DNA of 64,000 bases from Ulvibacter sp. MAR_2010_11. Its GTDB lineage: Bacteria > Bacteroidota > Bacteroidia > Flavobacteriales > Flavobacteriaceae. The stretch is taken from positions 2,413,501-2,477,500 of the forward strand of contig NZ_PHTY01000001.1 of NCBI RefSeq assembly GCF_002813135.1, written 5' to 3'. Shown here one piece after another: positions 26,560-36,360 of the stretch. The notes below the pieces were generated by a model. That model ran no database searches, had not been told where the DNA came from, and saw only the letters and a program-made list of their open reading frames with translations. Each line of letters begins with the position of its first letter. Positions within the stretch are counted from its first letter, which is position 1. Position numbers and translations under genes: made by a program.

Positions 26560-27958
26560 TTGTATGGTAAAACAACGCACCATTGAAAAAGAAGTGTCTC
26601 TTACCGGTGTTGGATTGCATACGGGAAAAGAGGTGACCATTACGTTTAAACCCGCTCCCGTAAATTACGGCTATGCCTTTGTACGTATTGATCTAGAAGG
26701 CAATCCGGTGATTGAAGCCGACGCCAATTATGTGGTAAACACCCAACGCGGGACCAATCTAGAGAAGCTGGGAGTTAAAATTCAAACTTCAGAACATGTT
26801 CTGGCCGCTTTGGTAGGCATGGAAGTGGATAATTGCATGATGGAACTAAATGCTTCAGAGCCACCTATAATGGATGGTTCTTCCAAGTTTTTTGTGAAAG
26901 CCATACAAAAAGCCGGCATTGTGGAGCAAGATGCAGCTCGTGAAGAATATATTGTAAAGGAAGTTATTTCATATCTCGATGAAGAATCGGGGAGTGAGAT
27001 TACTGTCATCCCTTCAGATGAATATCAAATTACTACCATGGTCGATTTTGGAACCAAAGTTCTGGGAACCCAAAATGCGTCGTTAAAGCATCTTTCCGAA
27101 TTTAAAGACGAAATTGCCGATGCGCGGACCTTTAGTTTTTTGCATGAAATTGAAATGTTGCTGGAACACGGACTTATAAAAGGTGGCGATCTTAACAATG
27201 CAATTGTGTATGTCGACAAAGAATTGTCTCCAAAAACAATGGAAAAGCTTCGGGAGGCCTTCGGAAAGGATAAGATATCAGTGAAACCAAACGGAATCCT
27301 CGACAACCTTACACTGCATTACCCCAACGAAGCCGCAAGACACAAACTGCTGGATGTAGTAGGGGACTTGGCTCTAATTGGAACCCGAATCCGCGGAAAA
27401 GTTATCGCCAACAAACCCGGGCATTATGTGAACACACAATTTGCTAAGAAACTTTCGAAATTAATAAAAATTGAAAGTCGGAACAAAATTCCTCATTACG
27501 ATGTCTCCTTACCACCCGTAAAAGATGTCATTCAAATTATGGAGATGCTGCCACACAGACCTCCATTTTTACTGGTAGATAAAATATTGGAATTGTCCGA
27601 TTCTCACGTTGTGGGACTGAAAAATGTCACCATGAACGAGCCTTTTTTTGTTGGACATTTTCCGGGGGCACCGGTAATGCCGGGAGTACTTATCGTGGAA
27701 GCAATGGCACAAACAGGTGGAATATTGGCGCTAAGTACCGTTCCCGATCCCGAGAATTACCTCACCTTCTTTATGAAGATTAATAATGTGAAGTTTAAAC
27801 AACAAGTAAATCCGGGAGATACTCTGGTATTTGTATTAGAATTAATCACTCCAATACGCCGTGGAATTGTGCATATGCAAGGAAACGCTTATGCAAACAA
27901 TAAACTTGTAACAGAGGCCGAATTGATGGCGCAAATTGTAAAAACCAAAAACGTATAA
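26552..27958 (+). CDS. lpxC/fabZ: Bifunctional UDP-3-O-acyl-GlcNAc deacetylase / 3-hydroxyacyl-ACP dehydratase
   Basis: Residues 1-310 are Lpx[10 protein letters not shown] (zinc His) and [15 protein letters not shown] (zinc His and Asp). Residues 325-468 are Fab[15 protein letters not shown] and [14 protein letters not shown] with catalytic His, then Glu in VEAMAQTGG. The fusion is the normal form in Bacteroidota; it joins the committed step of lipid A synthesis to fatty-acid elongation, which compete for 3-hydroxyacyl-ACP. Starts are possible at 26534, 26552 and 26564; I prefer 26552 or 26564, since the first reads deep into lpxD. Overlap with lpxD suggests coupling. Confidence 0.94.
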   Translation: MTNCMVKQRTIEKEVSLTGVGLHTGKEVTITFKPAPVNYGYAFVRIDLEGNPVIEADANYVVNTQRGTNLEKLGVKIQTSEHVLAALVGMEVDNCMMELNASEPPIMDGSSKFFVKAIQKAGIVEQDAAREEYIVKEVISYLDEESGSEITVIPSDEYQITTMVDFGTKVLGTQNASLKHLSEFKDEIADARTFSFLHEIEMLLEHGLIKGGDLNNAIVYVDKELSPKTMEKLREAFGKDKISVKPNGILDNLTLHYPNEAARHKLLDVVGDLALIGTRIRGKVIANKPGHYVNTQFAKKLSKLIKIESRNKIPHYDVSLPPVKDVIQIMEMLPHRPPFLLVDKILELSDSHVVGLKNVTMNEPFFVGHFPGAPVMPGVLIVEAMAQTGGILALSTVPDPENYLTFFMKINNVKFKQQVNPGDTLVFVLELITPIRRGIVHMQGNAYANNKLVTEAELMAQIVKTKNV

Positions 27959-28015
27959 TTGAGTTGCTTAAAAAAGAGTGAACTCACTTTGAAAGTATAA
28001 TAAGATCTCAAGCAA

Positions 28016-28801
28016 ATGAATCAACCCTTAGCATACGTCCACCCGGGCGCGAAAATTGCAAAAAATGTAGTGATAGAGCCATTCACAACCATTCACAATA
28101 ATGTTATTATTGGAGAAGGTACCTGGATCGGCTCCAACGTGACCATTATGGAAGGTGCCCGTATTGGGAAAAACTGTAATATATTTCCTGGAGCTGTTAT
28201 ATCGGCAATTCCACAGGATTTAAAATTTCAGGATGAAGAAACCACTGCCGAAATTGGCGATAATACAACCATCCGTGAGTATGTTACCGTAAATAGGGGT
28301 ACAGTAGATCGCGGAAAAACCGTAATTGGGAAAAATTGCCTTATAATGGCCTACTGTCATATTGCACACGATTGTTTTGTAGGTGATAATTGTATTTTTT
28401 CTAACAATAGCACCTTGGCAGGACACATTACGGTTGGTGATTATGTTATTCTGGCCGGGATGACAGCAGTTCATCAATTTTGTATGATAGGAAACCACGC
28501 CTTTGTAACCGGAGGTTCTTTGGTGCGGAAAGATGTTCCACCTTATGTAAAAGCGGCGAGAGAGCCTTTATCGTATGTGGGAATTAATTCTATTGGCTTA
28601 CGCCGAAGAGGTTTCAGTCCCGAAAAAATTAGAGAGATTCAGAATATTTTCAGAATACTCTATCAGAAAAATTACAACAATACCCAAGCGGCCGAAATCA
28701 TTGAAGCCGAAATGGAGGCAACTCCCGAACGCGATGAGATTCTTCAGTTTATAAAAAATTCGAAGCGAGGTATAATGAAAGGTTATTTCAGTTCAAACTA
28801 A
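28016..28801 (+). CDS. lpxA: Acyl-ACP--UDP-N-acetylglucosamine O-acyltransferase
   Basis: 261 residues, hexapeptide beta-helix for the first 190 residues (AYVHPGAKIAKNVVIEPF, repeated [IV]Gxxxx units) and a helical C-terminal part. Catalytic His in CHIAHDCFVG; GGSLVRKDVPPYVK is the typical LpxA segment. It catalyses the first step of lipid A synthesis. Third gene of the lipid A operon, 57 bases after the lpxC/fabZ stop and 22 bases before efp. Confidence 0.96.
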   Translation: MNQPLAYVHPGAKIAKNVVIEPFTTIHNNVIIGEGTWIGSNVTIMEGARIGKNCNIFPGAVISAIPQDLKFQDEETTAEIGDNTTIREYVTVNRGTVDRGKTVIGKNCLIMAYCHIAHDCFVGDNCIFSNNSTLAGHITVGDYVILAGMTAVHQFCMIGNHAFVTGGSLVRKDVPPYVKAAREPLSYVGINSIGLRRRGFSPEKIREIQNIFRILYQKNYNNTQAAEIIEAEMEATPERDEILQFIKNSKRGIMKGYFSSN

Positions 28802-28823
28802 AACAAATTCAGCATAAAAAATT

Positions 28824-29390
28824 ATGGCAACAAGCTCAGATATTAGAAAAGGATTGTGCATTAAATACAATAATGATATTTATAAAATAATTGAATTTCT
28901 ACATGTAAAACCAGGAAAAGGACCGGCCTTTGTAAGAACAAAATTGAAAAGTGTGACAAACGGGAAGGTGATAGACAATACCTTTTCGGCCGGACATAAA
29001 ATTGACGATGTTCGCGTGGAAACACACAAGTTTCAGTATTTGTACAATGAAGGAGAAATGTACCATTTTATGAACACCGAAGACTATTCTCAGATTCGGT
29101 TGCTCAAAGAGGCGCTGGATGTCCCCGAATTGATGAAGGAAGGTGAAATTGTAACCGTAATTATTAATACCGAAGACAACGCTCCGCTTTCGGTCGAAAT
29201 GCCGGCTCATGTAATTCTGGAAGTGGTTTCAACCGAACCCGGTGTAAAGGGAAATACGGCTACCAATGCCACCAAACCTGCAAAAGTAGAAACAGGCGCG
29301 GAGGTGAATGTTCCGCTTTTTATCAACGAAGGGGATAAAATTAGAATCGATACCGAAAAAGGACAGTATCAGGAGCGAATAAAAGATTAA
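28824..29390 (+). CDS. efp: Translation elongation factor P
   Basis: 188 residues, three beta-barrel domains. Domain I begins MATSSDIRKGLCIKYNNDIY and includes HVKPGKGPAFVRTKLK, where the Lys in PGKGPA is the residue at the tip that is modified in many bacteria. The C-terminus GDKIRIDTEKGQYQERI is the EF-P signature. It relieves ribosome stalling at polyproline. Placed in the lipid A operon by close spacing on both sides (22 and 10 bases). Confidence 0.97.
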   Translation: MATSSDIRKGLCIKYNNDIYKIIEFLHVKPGKGPAFVRTKLKSVTNGKVIDNTFSAGHKIDDVRVETHKFQYLYNEGEMYHFMNTEDYSQIRLLKEALDVPELMKEGEIVTVIINTEDNAPLSVEMPAHVILEVVSTEPGVKGNTATNATKPAKVETGAEVNVPLFINEGDKIRIDTEKGQYQERIKD

Positions 29391-29400
29391 GGTTTATTCG

Positions 29401-30165
29401 ATGAAAAAAAGCATTGAAGAAATTGTTAAAACCGAAGCCGAGTACTGGAACGAAAACAAGCTGGACCGACGGAAGATTAAAAAATTAAGAAGGCATGCTT
29501 TCTATTATTCCTACAAACGGGAAGCGAAAATTATTAACAACATTGTTGCAACCTTTGAGGGAAAAGAATTGTTGGAAATTGGTTCACACTCATGGATGAG
29601 TTGGATTAAAAACAAAACTACTCCCAAGAAGATTACCTGTATTAATATTTCGGAGGTGGAATTGCAAAAAGGGGCTATAAACTCAAAATCGGTCCCCTTC
29701 GAAATCGATTTCCACTTGATGGATGCGAACAATCTTACGTTTCCCGACGCTTCATTCGACATAGTGTACGGCGGTGCTATATTGCACCATTTGGATATTG
29801 AAAAGTCTGTTAATCATATTCATAGGGTGTTAAAACCTGATGGATATATTCTATTTACGGAGCCTTTAAATATCAACCCTCTCTACAAAATCTACCGAAA
29901 ATTTAATCCGAAGGAGCGCACCCCGGATGAACATGCATTGGTTTCAAAAGATTTTAAGCTCATCAGGGATAAATTTACATTCGACCACTATTTCTTCGAT
30001 TTTTTTAGTGTTATCTTTGGCTTTATCGCCTTAAAAATTTACGGAGATAAAAACTATAATAACTGGATTAATAAATTTGGTTATAATTTGGATGTGTTTT
30101 TTTCCAAGATACCATTCTTGCATTTTTTGTTTGCCAGAGTGATTATATATGGAAAAAAAAAGTAG
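29401..30165 (+). CDS. SAM-dependent class I methyltransferase
   Basis: 254 residues. The Rossmann methyltransferase core runs from about 50 to 165: motif I LLEIGSHSWMSW (GxG region poorly kept), motif II acidic residue near NISEVELQ, FPDASFDIVYGGAILHHL (motif IV/V) and VLKPDGYILFTEPL. The C-terminal 80 residues are hydrophobic in part (FFSVIFGFIALKI), hinting at membrane contact. Closest type is Methyltransf_11, acting on small molecules or lipids. It sits between efp and lpxD2 in one closely spaced run, so a lipid or glycan substrate is plausible but unproven. Confidence 0.85.
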   Translation: MKKSIEEIVKTEAEYWNENKLDRRKIKKLRRHAFYYSYKREAKIINNIVATFEGKELLEIGSHSWMSWIKNKTTPKKITCINISEVELQKGAINSKSVPFEIDFHLMDANNLTFPDASFDIVYGGAILHHLDIEKSVNHIHRVLKPDGYILFTEPLNINPLYKIYRKFNPKERTPDEHALVSKDFKLIRDKFTFDHYFFDFFSVIFGFIALKIYGDKNYNNWINKFGYNLDVFFSKIPFLHFLFARVIIYGKKK

Positions 30166-30174
30166 CTTTATAAC

Positions 30175-31113
30175 ATGAAATTTCCGAAACCACAAACACT
30201 GGAGGGTATTGCATCTATCATACATAGTGACTATGTAGGAGCTGCCGATTTTCCTGTTTTAGGCATGAACGAAATACATGTTGTGCAACCGGGAGATATC
30301 GTTTTTGTAGATCACCCCAAGTACTATGATAAAGCCTTGCAATCTATGGCGACGGTTGTTTTAATCGACAAGAAAGTAGATTGCCCTCGGGGAAAAGCAC
30401 TTTTAGTTTCCGACGACCCATTTAGAGACTTTAATAAGTTAACACGTCATTTTAGACCTTTTCAACCTGCCTTTGCTATTATTTCAGAATCTGCAGTTAT
30501 AGGAGAAAATACCATTATCCAACCCAATGCTTTTATTGGCAATAATGTGAGAATAGGATCTAATTGTGTGATTCATTCCAATGTTTGTGTGTACGATAAT
30601 ACTATTATTGGAAACAATGTAACAATACACGCCGGAACCGTTTTAGGGGCCGATGCCTTTTATTATAAAAACCGCCCCGACAAATTCGATAAGTTATTGA
30701 GTGCCGGAAATGTTGTTATTTTCGACAACGTAGATATTGGCGCGCTTTGCACTATCGACAAAGGCGTTACGGCTTCTACCATTATTGGTGAGGGCACTAA
30801 ATTAGACAATCAAGTACATGTAGGCCATGATACCGTGATTGGTAGTCGCTGTTTAATTGCCTCTCAGGTAGGGATTGCCGGATGTGTGCTAATTGAAGAC
30901 TTTGTCACTATTTGGGGGCAAGTTGGAATTACCAGCGGAATTACCATTGGTGAAAAGGCCATCATTTCGGCACAAAGCGGCGTGAGTAAATCGTTACCGG
31001 GGCATAAATCGTATTTTGGCACACCCGCAGATGAATTCAGAAAGAAATACAAAGAACTGGCTTCCATACGCCTGATTCCCGATATAATAGATAAATTGGA
31101 TAAAATACAATGA
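30175..31113 (+). CDS. Second LpxD-like hexapeptide acyltransferase
   Basis: 312 residues. Same plan as LpxD: N-terminal uridine-binding-like domain (HVVQPGDIVFVDHPKYYDKA) and a beta-helix with VTIHAGTVLGADAFYY (LpxD has GADGFGF) and LDNQVHVGHDTVIG, in which the catalytic His is kept. It is clearly divergent from the lpxD at 25534. It could add an alternative acyl chain or act on another UDP-sugar. Follows the methyltransferase by 9 bases and overlaps the next gene by 4 (ATGA). Confidence 0.85.
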   Translation: MKFPKPQTLEGIASIIHSDYVGAADFPVLGMNEIHVVQPGDIVFVDHPKYYDKALQSMATVVLIDKKVDCPRGKALLVSDDPFRDFNKLTRHFRPFQPAFAIISESAVIGENTIIQPNAFIGNNVRIGSNCVIHSNVCVYDNTIIGNNVTIHAGTVLGADAFYYKNRPDKFDKLLSAGNVVIFDNVDIGALCTIDKGVTASTIIGEGTKLDNQVHVGHDTVIGSRCLIASQVGIAGCVLIEDFVTIWGQVGITSGITIGEKAIISAQSGVSKSLPGHKSYFGTPADEFRKKYKELASIRLIPDIIDKLDKIQ

Positions 31114-31523
31114 GCAAAAACGCAAAGGAGACGGTACGCAATTTCTACCGTTCCGATATATTGAAAGATGCTTCTGTTCTTCAACAATACATACACCCCG
31201 AATTGGTGTTAATTTGGAACAGTAAGGACGGCCTTACCATCATGAATTTCGATGATATAGTTAGTTTTTTTGCTGAAATAAGACGCACTTACCACGATCT
31301 TCGAATTGAAGTGAGTCACTTGCTCGCAGACGATAACCACGTTACCATTCGCTATAAATATTATGTTCGTACCATCGAAAATCCCGATGAAGAAATGGGA
31401 ATTGCCCATTTTATTGCTATTTGGGAGGTAAAAGATGATAAAATGTACCGAGGATATCAGGTAAGTCAGCCGGTTACCGACAAAGACGACACCGCCGAAT
31501 CGTATCACAGGGTTAAAGTATAA
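31110..31523 (+). CDS. NTF2/SnoaL-fold small protein
   Basis: 137 residues, cone-shaped alpha+beta fold of the SnoaL-like/NTF2 superfamily: helical start (ETVRNFYRSDILKDASVLQQ), YIHPELVLIWNSKDG, FFAEIRRTYHDLRIEVSH and a beta-sheet with HFIAIWEVKDDKMYRGYQ. Family members are isomerases, hydrolases or ligand binders; none of the catalytic patterns can be assigned. It overlaps lpxD2 by 4 bases, so it is likely its partner in function or at least expression. Confidence 0.8.
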   Translation: MSKNAKETVRNFYRSDILKDASVLQQYIHPELVLIWNSKDGLTIMNFDDIVSFFAEIRRTYHDLRIEVSHLLADDNHVTIRYKYYVRTIENPDEEMGIAHFIAIWEVKDDKMYRGYQVSQPVTDKDDTAESYHRVKV

Positions 31524-31551
31524 ATTCCTTTAGAAACTTCTTCAAAAGAGG

Positions 31552-31560
31552 TATATTTGC
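31552..31560 (+). promoter_or_regulatory. -7 element of sucD
   Basis: TATATTTGC, exact TAnnTTTG match, about 70 bases before the sucD start, leaving a 60-base leader. Confidence 0.5.
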
Positions 31561-31628
31561 CACCGTTCCTGAAAACTAATCGATTTCAGGAAAATCATAT
31601 TATTTAAATACAAATTCAATAAGAAAAC

Positions 31629-32501
31629 ATGAGTGTTTTAGTTAATAAGGATTCAAAAATAATTGTACAAGGATTTACAGGTAGTGAAGGAACTTTTCAC
31701 GCCGAACAAATGATTGAGTACGGGACTAATGTGGTTGGTGGAGTTACTCCGGGTAAAGGCGGACAAACCCACCTGGACAGGCCTGTTTTTAATACAGTAG
31801 AAGAGGCGGTTGCTAAAACAGGTGCCAATACATCAATAATCTTTGTCCCGCCTGCATTTGCTGCCGATGCCATTATGGAAGCTGCCAATGCCGGAATTAA
31901 AGTAATTATAACCATTACAGAAGGAATCCCTGTTGCCGATATGATTAAAGCATCAGATTATCTAAAAGATAAAGATTGCAGATTAATTGGTCCTAACTGC
32001 CCGGGTGTGATTACTCCCGGAGAAGCTAAGGTGGGTATTATGCCCGGATTTGTGTTTAAAAAAGGACGTATTGGGATTGTTTCCAAATCGGGGACGCTTA
32101 CCTATGAGGCTGCAGATCAGGTAGTAAAACAAGGATTGGGAATTACAACAGCTATTGGTATTGGGGGTGATCCTATTATTGGAACTACCACCAAAGAGGC
32201 CGTAGAATTGTTGATAAACGACGAAGAAACTGAGGCAGTAGTGATGATTGGTGAAATTGGCGGCCAACTGGAAGCCGATGCCGCTTACTGGTACAAGAAC
32301 AGCGGAAGCAAGAAGCCAATTGTTGGTTTTATTGCAGGTGAAACTGCTCCGGCCGGTCGTACTATGGGCCACGCAGGTGCTATTGTTGGTGGAAGTGACG
32401 ATACGGCGCAAGCCAAGAAGAAAATTATGAGAGAATGCGGAATTCACGTGGTGGAATCTCCTGCTGAAATAGGAAAAAAAGTAGCCGAGGTTTTGGGCTA
32501 A
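31629..32501 (+). CDS. sucD: Succinate--CoA ligase (ADP-forming) subunit alpha
   Basis: 290 residues. N-terminal CoA-binding Rossmann domain ([19 protein letters not shown]), [12 protein letters not shown], and the phosphohistidine in [13 protein letters not shown] (about residue 247). TCA-cycle enzyme interconverting succinyl-CoA and succinate with ATP formation. The beta subunit gene sucC is not adjacent, which is common in Bacteroidota. Own promoter and strong terminator: single transcript. Confidence 0.97.
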   Translation: MSVLVNKDSKIIVQGFTGSEGTFHAEQMIEYGTNVVGGVTPGKGGQTHLDRPVFNTVEEAVAKTGANTSIIFVPPAFAADAIMEAANAGIKVIITITEGIPVADMIKASDYLKDKDCRLIGPNCPGVITPGEAKVGIMPGFVFKKGRIGIVSKSGTLTYEAADQVVKQGLGITTAIGIGGDPIIGTTTKEAVELLINDEETEAVVMIGEIGGQLEADAAYWYKNSGSKKPIVGFIAGETAPAGRTMGHAGAIVGGSDDTAQAKKKIMRECGIHVVESPAEIGKKVAEVLG

Positions 32502-32523
32502 CTAAAAATAAAGGAAATACAAG

Positions 32524-32556
32524 AAGCCTCCCGGCGAAGTTGGGAGGCTTTTTTTA
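32524..32556 (+). terminator. Intrinsic terminator after sucD
   Basis: AAGCCTCCC-GGCGAAGTT-GGGAGGCTT, a perfect 9-bp stem, followed by TTTTTTT. Confidence 0.9.
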
Positions 32557-32578
32557 TGGCAAAGCCGAAGTGATTTCC

Positions 32579-32586
32579 TATATTTG
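32579..32586 (+). promoter_or_regulatory. -7 element of fabG
   Basis: TATATTTG, exact TAnnTTTG match, 28 bases before the fabG start codon and just after the sucD terminator. Confidence 0.5.
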
Positions 32587-32613
32587 AACGTATTCAAAAA
32601 TTGAACTGTAAGC

Positions 32614-33360
32614 ATGAAATTATTAGAAGGAAAAACAGCAATTATTACCGGTGGTAGTCGTGGTATTGGAAAAGGAATTGTAGAGGTTTTTGCAAAGCAT
32701 GGTGCCAACGTCGCATTTACCTATAGTTCTTCATCTGAAGCCGCCAATGCTTTGGCGGAAGATGTTTCAAAAGAAGGAGTGAAGGCAAAAGCCTATCAAA
32801 GTGACGCTGCCAACTATGAACAATCACAAGATCTGGCTGCCAAAGTGCTGGAAGACTTTGGGAGTATCGACATTTTGGTAAATAATGCCGGAATTACAAA
32901 GGATAACCTTTTAATGCGTATTTCGGAAGAGGATTTCGACAAAGTAATTGAAGTCAATCTTAAATCGGTGTTTAACATGACCAAGGCAGTGCAACGTGCC
33001 ATGTTAAAGCAACGCAAAGGATCTATCATCAATATGAGTTCGGTAGTGGGTGTAAAAGGAAATGCCGGACAAACCAACTATGCTGCTTCAAAGGCAGGAA
33101 TTCTCGGTTTTACAAAGTCGGTTGCTTTAGAGCTGGGTTCCCGCGATATTCGTTGTAATGCTATAGCGCCCGGATTTATAGAAACTGAAATGACCGGCAA
33201 ACTCGATGCTGCCACGGTACAATCATGGAGAGATGCCATTCCGTTGAAACGAGGAGGATCTCCCGAAGATATTGCTAACGCATGCGTCTTTTTGGCAAGT
33301 GACCTTTCTGCTTATATCACAGGTCAAACCTTAAACGTAGACGGAGGTATGCTAACTTAA
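32614..33360 (+). CDS. fabG: 3-oxoacyl-[acyl-carrier-protein] reductase
   Basis: 248 residues, classical short-chain dehydrogenase: GGSRGIGKGI (NADPH-binding), NNAGIT, catalytic Ser in INMSSVVG, YAASKAGILGF (Tyr and Lys), and PGFIETEMT. The C-terminal VFLASDLSAYITGQTLNVDG is typical of FabG. It reduces 3-oxoacyl-ACP in fatty-acid elongation. Its own promoter; the VWA gene follows after 78 bases. Confidence 0.95.
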   Translation: MKLLEGKTAIITGGSRGIGKGIVEVFAKHGANVAFTYSSSSEAANALAEDVSKEGVKAKAYQSDAANYEQSQDLAAKVLEDFGSIDILVNNAGITKDNLLMRISEEDFDKVIEVNLKSVFNMTKAVQRAMLKQRKGSIINMSSVVGVKGNAGQTNYAASKAGILGFTKSVALELGSRDIRCNAIAPGFIETEMTGKLDAATVQSWRDAIPLKRGGSPEDIANACVFLASDLSAYITGQTLNVDGGMLT

Positions 33361-33438
33361 TTTGCGACTACGGATTTTTGATATACGGTTCTTACAATTT
33401 TTTCCGTTTATCACATCAAACCTTTCGTCAATTCCCTT

Positions 33439-35472
33439 ATGACTGCAGAAACCATTCTTTACATAGTTATTGCTGCTGTGATTTCACTCGCTTTGGCGTT
33501 GTTTATGTATGGTTACAAAACCAAATACAGTACATCCCTTCGCTGGCTTTTTGGTGCGCTTCGGTTTATTACTTTGTTTTCAATTTTATTGTTGCTAATT
33601 AATCCGAAGTTTAAAAGCGAAACCTATACCATCGATAAACCGAAACTACCGGTATTGTTGGATAATTCAGCATCTATCAATGAATTGCAACAGGATGGCA
33701 ATGTTTCAGAATTCCTTCAGCAACTCAAGGATAATGAAGCATTAAACGATAAATTTGAATTGTCCTTTTTTAGCTTCGGAAATGATTTTAATGAAACCGA
33801 TTCGCTGTCTTTTTCAGAAAGGAATACAAATATTTCGAGAGCACTTTCAGCAACAAATCAGTTGTTTAAAAACGAAATTGCTCCCACTATCCTAATAACC
33901 GATGGGAATCAGACCCTTGGAAATGACTATGAGTTTACCACTGCTACTTATAAAAATGCTGTTTATCCGGTCATTTTAGGTGATTCAACCAGGCACACCG
34001 ATCTAAAAATAGAACAGCTGAATACGAATCGCTATGCTTTTTTAAAGAATCAGTTTCCGGTGGAAGTGATCTTAGTGTACAACGGTACCGGTTCGGTTAC
34101 TTCGCAATTTGTGGTTTCAAAGGGAAACGCCAATGTGTATAGCCGGGATGTTACCTTTTCGGATACCGATAACACAAAAACACTTTCTTTTTCGCTTCCG
34201 GCATCCAGTGTGGGGCTTCAAAAATACACTGCACAATTGATTCCGCTTCAGGATGAAAAAAACAAGGTAAATAATCTTAAACAGTTTGCGGTTGAGGTTA
34301 TCGATCAGGCCACCAATGTTTTAATTGTAAGCAGGATTGCCCATCCGGACCTTGGTGCCTTGCGCAAAGCTATCACCACGAATGAACAGCGCACTGTTAC
34401 GTTTAGCAAGCCAAACGAGGCGACTTCAAAACTGAATGACTTTCAGTTAATATTGTTGTACCAGCCCGACCGTAGCTTTGCTTCGGTGTTTCAAGAGTTA
34501 GAGAAATTAAAGAAGAATACGTTTGTAATAACCGGGCTGCAAACCGATTGGAATTTTCTGAATTCAGTTCAAACAAATTACAACAAAGACGTAATCAATC
34601 AATCTGAAGACGTTTCCGGAAATCTAAATCCGAATTACGGCACCTTTGCCATTGAAGACATTGGTTTTAATTCGTTCAGACCTTTGAAAACACTCTTTGG
34701 AGCTTTGGAAATTACAGTGCCTCACGAGACTATTTTAGAACAAAATATAAACGGTATTTCAAGTGAAAGTGCCATGTTGGCGACCATGGAGGTGAATGGA
34801 AAACGCGATGCCATCTGGGATGCTGAAGGTTTGTGGAAATGGAGAGCCGAATCGTATTTGGAACAAAATAACTTTCAGGAGTTCGACGACTTTGTTGGGA
34901 AGCTGATACAGTATGTAGCTTCTAATACGAGAAGAAGCAGACTGGAAGTTGCGAGTGAAACATTTTATTACAACAACAATGCTATTAAAATTTCGGCGCA
35001 GTATTTCGATCAGAATTTTGTGTTCGACTCCAGAGCTTCCCTCACTATTGCCATTGTGAATACTGAAACTGATGCCCAAACTGTGTTTCCTATGTTATTA
35101 AAGAATAACTTTTATGAGGTGGACTTAAACAGTTTACCGGCAGGGGAATACAATTATACGGTTTCGGTGCAGGACGAAGCTGTGGCGCGAAGCGGAAGCT
35201 TTTCTATTCTCGATTTTAACGTAGAACAACAATTCCTGAATGCCGATGTAACGAAGCTACGGAGAGTGGCGACTAATACTAACGGAAAGGCATTCTTTAC
35301 CACTGAAACCTCGAATTTAATTACGCAGCTGTTGGAAGACGACAGATTTCAGCAAATTCAGAAAAGCGAACAAAAAGTAGTACCTTTGATCGATTGGAAA
35401 TACCTACTGGCACTAATCGTACTTGTCTTGACTGCCGAGTGGTTTATTAGAAAATACAACGGACTCATTTAA
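33439..35472 (+). CDS. Membrane-anchored VWA-domain protein
   Basis: 677 residues. Two N-terminal membrane helices (about 5-25 and 36-55), then a von Willebrand A domain with the MIDAS motif LLDNSASI (DxSxS) and TILITDGNQTLGN, a long beta-rich region, and a last membrane helix before the C-terminus (YLLALIVLVLTAEWFI). This is the layout of BatA/BatD-like or glutamine-amidotransferase-like membrane proteins in Bacteroidota, which present a VWA domain on the outer side of the inner membrane. Function unknown. The prohibitin-like gene follows after 20 bases, so they are probably one operon. Confidence 0.8.
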   Translation: MTAETILYIVIAAVISLALALFMYGYKTKYSTSLRWLFGALRFITLFSILLLLINPKFKSETYTIDKPKLPVLLDNSASINELQQDGNVSEFLQQLKDNEALNDKFELSFFSFGNDFNETDSLSFSERNTNISRALSATNQLFKNEIAPTILITDGNQTLGNDYEFTTATYKNAVYPVILGDSTRHTDLKIEQLNTNRYAFLKNQFPVEVILVYNGTGSVTSQFVVSKGNANVYSRDVTFSDTDNTKTLSFSLPASSVGLQKYTAQLIPLQDEKNKVNNLKQFAVEVIDQATNVLIVSRIAHPDLGALRKAITTNEQRTVTFSKPNEATSKLNDFQLILLYQPDRSFASVFQELEKLKKNTFVITGLQTDWNFLNSVQTNYNKDVINQSEDVSGNLNPNYGTFAIEDIGFNSFRPLKTLFGALEITVPHETILEQNINGISSESAMLATMEVNGKRDAIWDAEGLWKWRAESYLEQNNFQEFDDFVGKLIQYVASNTRRSRLEVASETFYYNNNAIKISAQYFDQNFVFDSRASLTIAIVNTETDAQTVFPMLLKNNFYEVDLNSLPAGEYNYTVSVQDEAVARSGSFSILDFNVEQQFLNADVTKLRRVATNTNGKAFFTTETSNLITQLLEDDRFQQIQKSEQKVVPLIDWKYLLALIVLVLTAEWFIRKYNGLI

Positions 35473-35492
35473 CTTCAAATACATATAATCTC

Positions 35493-36308
35493 ATGGAAAA
35501 ATTACCTAAAATCGGGATACCCGTAATTATTATACTTATTATCCTCATCATTTTGATAGCCAAATCGGCTGTCACCATTGGCTCCGGTGAAGCCGGCGTG
35601 CTCTATAGAACATTCGATGATGGTGTTGTGATCGATGAACCGCCATTAGGTGAAGGATTTCATATTGTAGCGCCCTGGAACAAGGTGATTGTCTATGAAG
35701 TGAGACAGCAGGAATTATTTGAAAAATTGAAAGTGCTTTCATCCAATGGTTTGGAAATACAGATTGATGCTTCTGCATGGTTTTTGCCAATTTATAACGA
35801 ACTAGGAAAGTTGCACCAAAATTTGGGAGAAGGTTACTTACAACGGGTAATTCAACCGGCTATTCGCAGTGCGGCGAGAAGTGTAGTAGGACGTTATACT
35901 CCGGAACAGCTGTACAGCAGTAAGCGAGATGTGATTCAGGAAGAAATTTTTGAAGAAACCAAAAAAATTCTTGATAATCAGCATGTATTACTCAAGGAAA
36001 TCCTTGTACGCGACGTTACATTACCAACTACGATAAAGGATGCAATTGAGCGTAAGTTAAAGCAAGAACAGGAATCTTTGGAATATGAATTCAGACTGGT
36101 AACAGCCGCAAAGGAAGCCGAAAAAGTAATCATTGAAGCTCAGGGAAAAGCAGACGCTAATCGAATTTTGAGTGCTTCATTAACCGATAAGATACTTCAG
36201 GACAAAGGAATTGAAGCAACACTGGAATTGGCAAAATCCCCCAATACTAAAGTGGTGGTTGTAGGATCGAGCAAAGACGGTTTACCCTTGATATTAGGGA
36301 ATAATTAA
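35493..36308 (+). CDS. Prohibitin/SPFH-family membrane protein
   Basis: 271 residues. One N-terminal membrane helix (IGIPVIIILIILIILIAKSA), then the SPFH/Band 7 domain (AGVLYRTFDDGVVIDEPPLG, EGFHIVAPWNKVIVYEVRQQ), and a C-terminal coiled coil rich in Glu/Ala/Lys (KEAEKVIIEAQGKADANR). These proteins assemble into large membrane rings or cages that organise proteases or lipid microdomains. It follows the VWA gene and ends at a strong terminator. Confidence 0.92.
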   Translation: MEKLPKIGIPVIIILIILIILIAKSAVTIGSGEAGVLYRTFDDGVVIDEPPLGEGFHIVAPWNKVIVYEVRQQELFEKLKVLSSNGLEIQIDASAWFLPIYNELGKLHQNLGEGYLQRVIQPAIRSAARSVVGRYTPEQLYSSKRDVIQEEIFEETKKILDNQHVLLKEILVRDVTLPTTIKDAIERKLKQEQESLEYEFRLVTAAKEAEKVIIEAQGKADANRILSASLTDKILQDKGIEATLELAKSPNTKVVVVGSSKDGLPLILGNN

Positions 36309-36330
36309 TTAAAAGATTCAGATAATTTAG

Positions 36331-36360
36331 AACCGCTTCAGAAATGAAGCGGTTTTTTTA
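36331..36360. terminator. Bidirectional terminator
   Basis: AACCGCTTCA-GAAA-TGAAGCGGTT, a perfect 10-bp stem with a tetraloop, then TTTTTT. It reaches into the 3' end of the convergent symporter gene (stop at 36358). Confidence 0.9.

Noticed and set aside
33378-33602. 74-codon plus-strand frame before the VWA gene
   Set aside because: Runs into the VWA gene in another frame, with no plausible start or composition.
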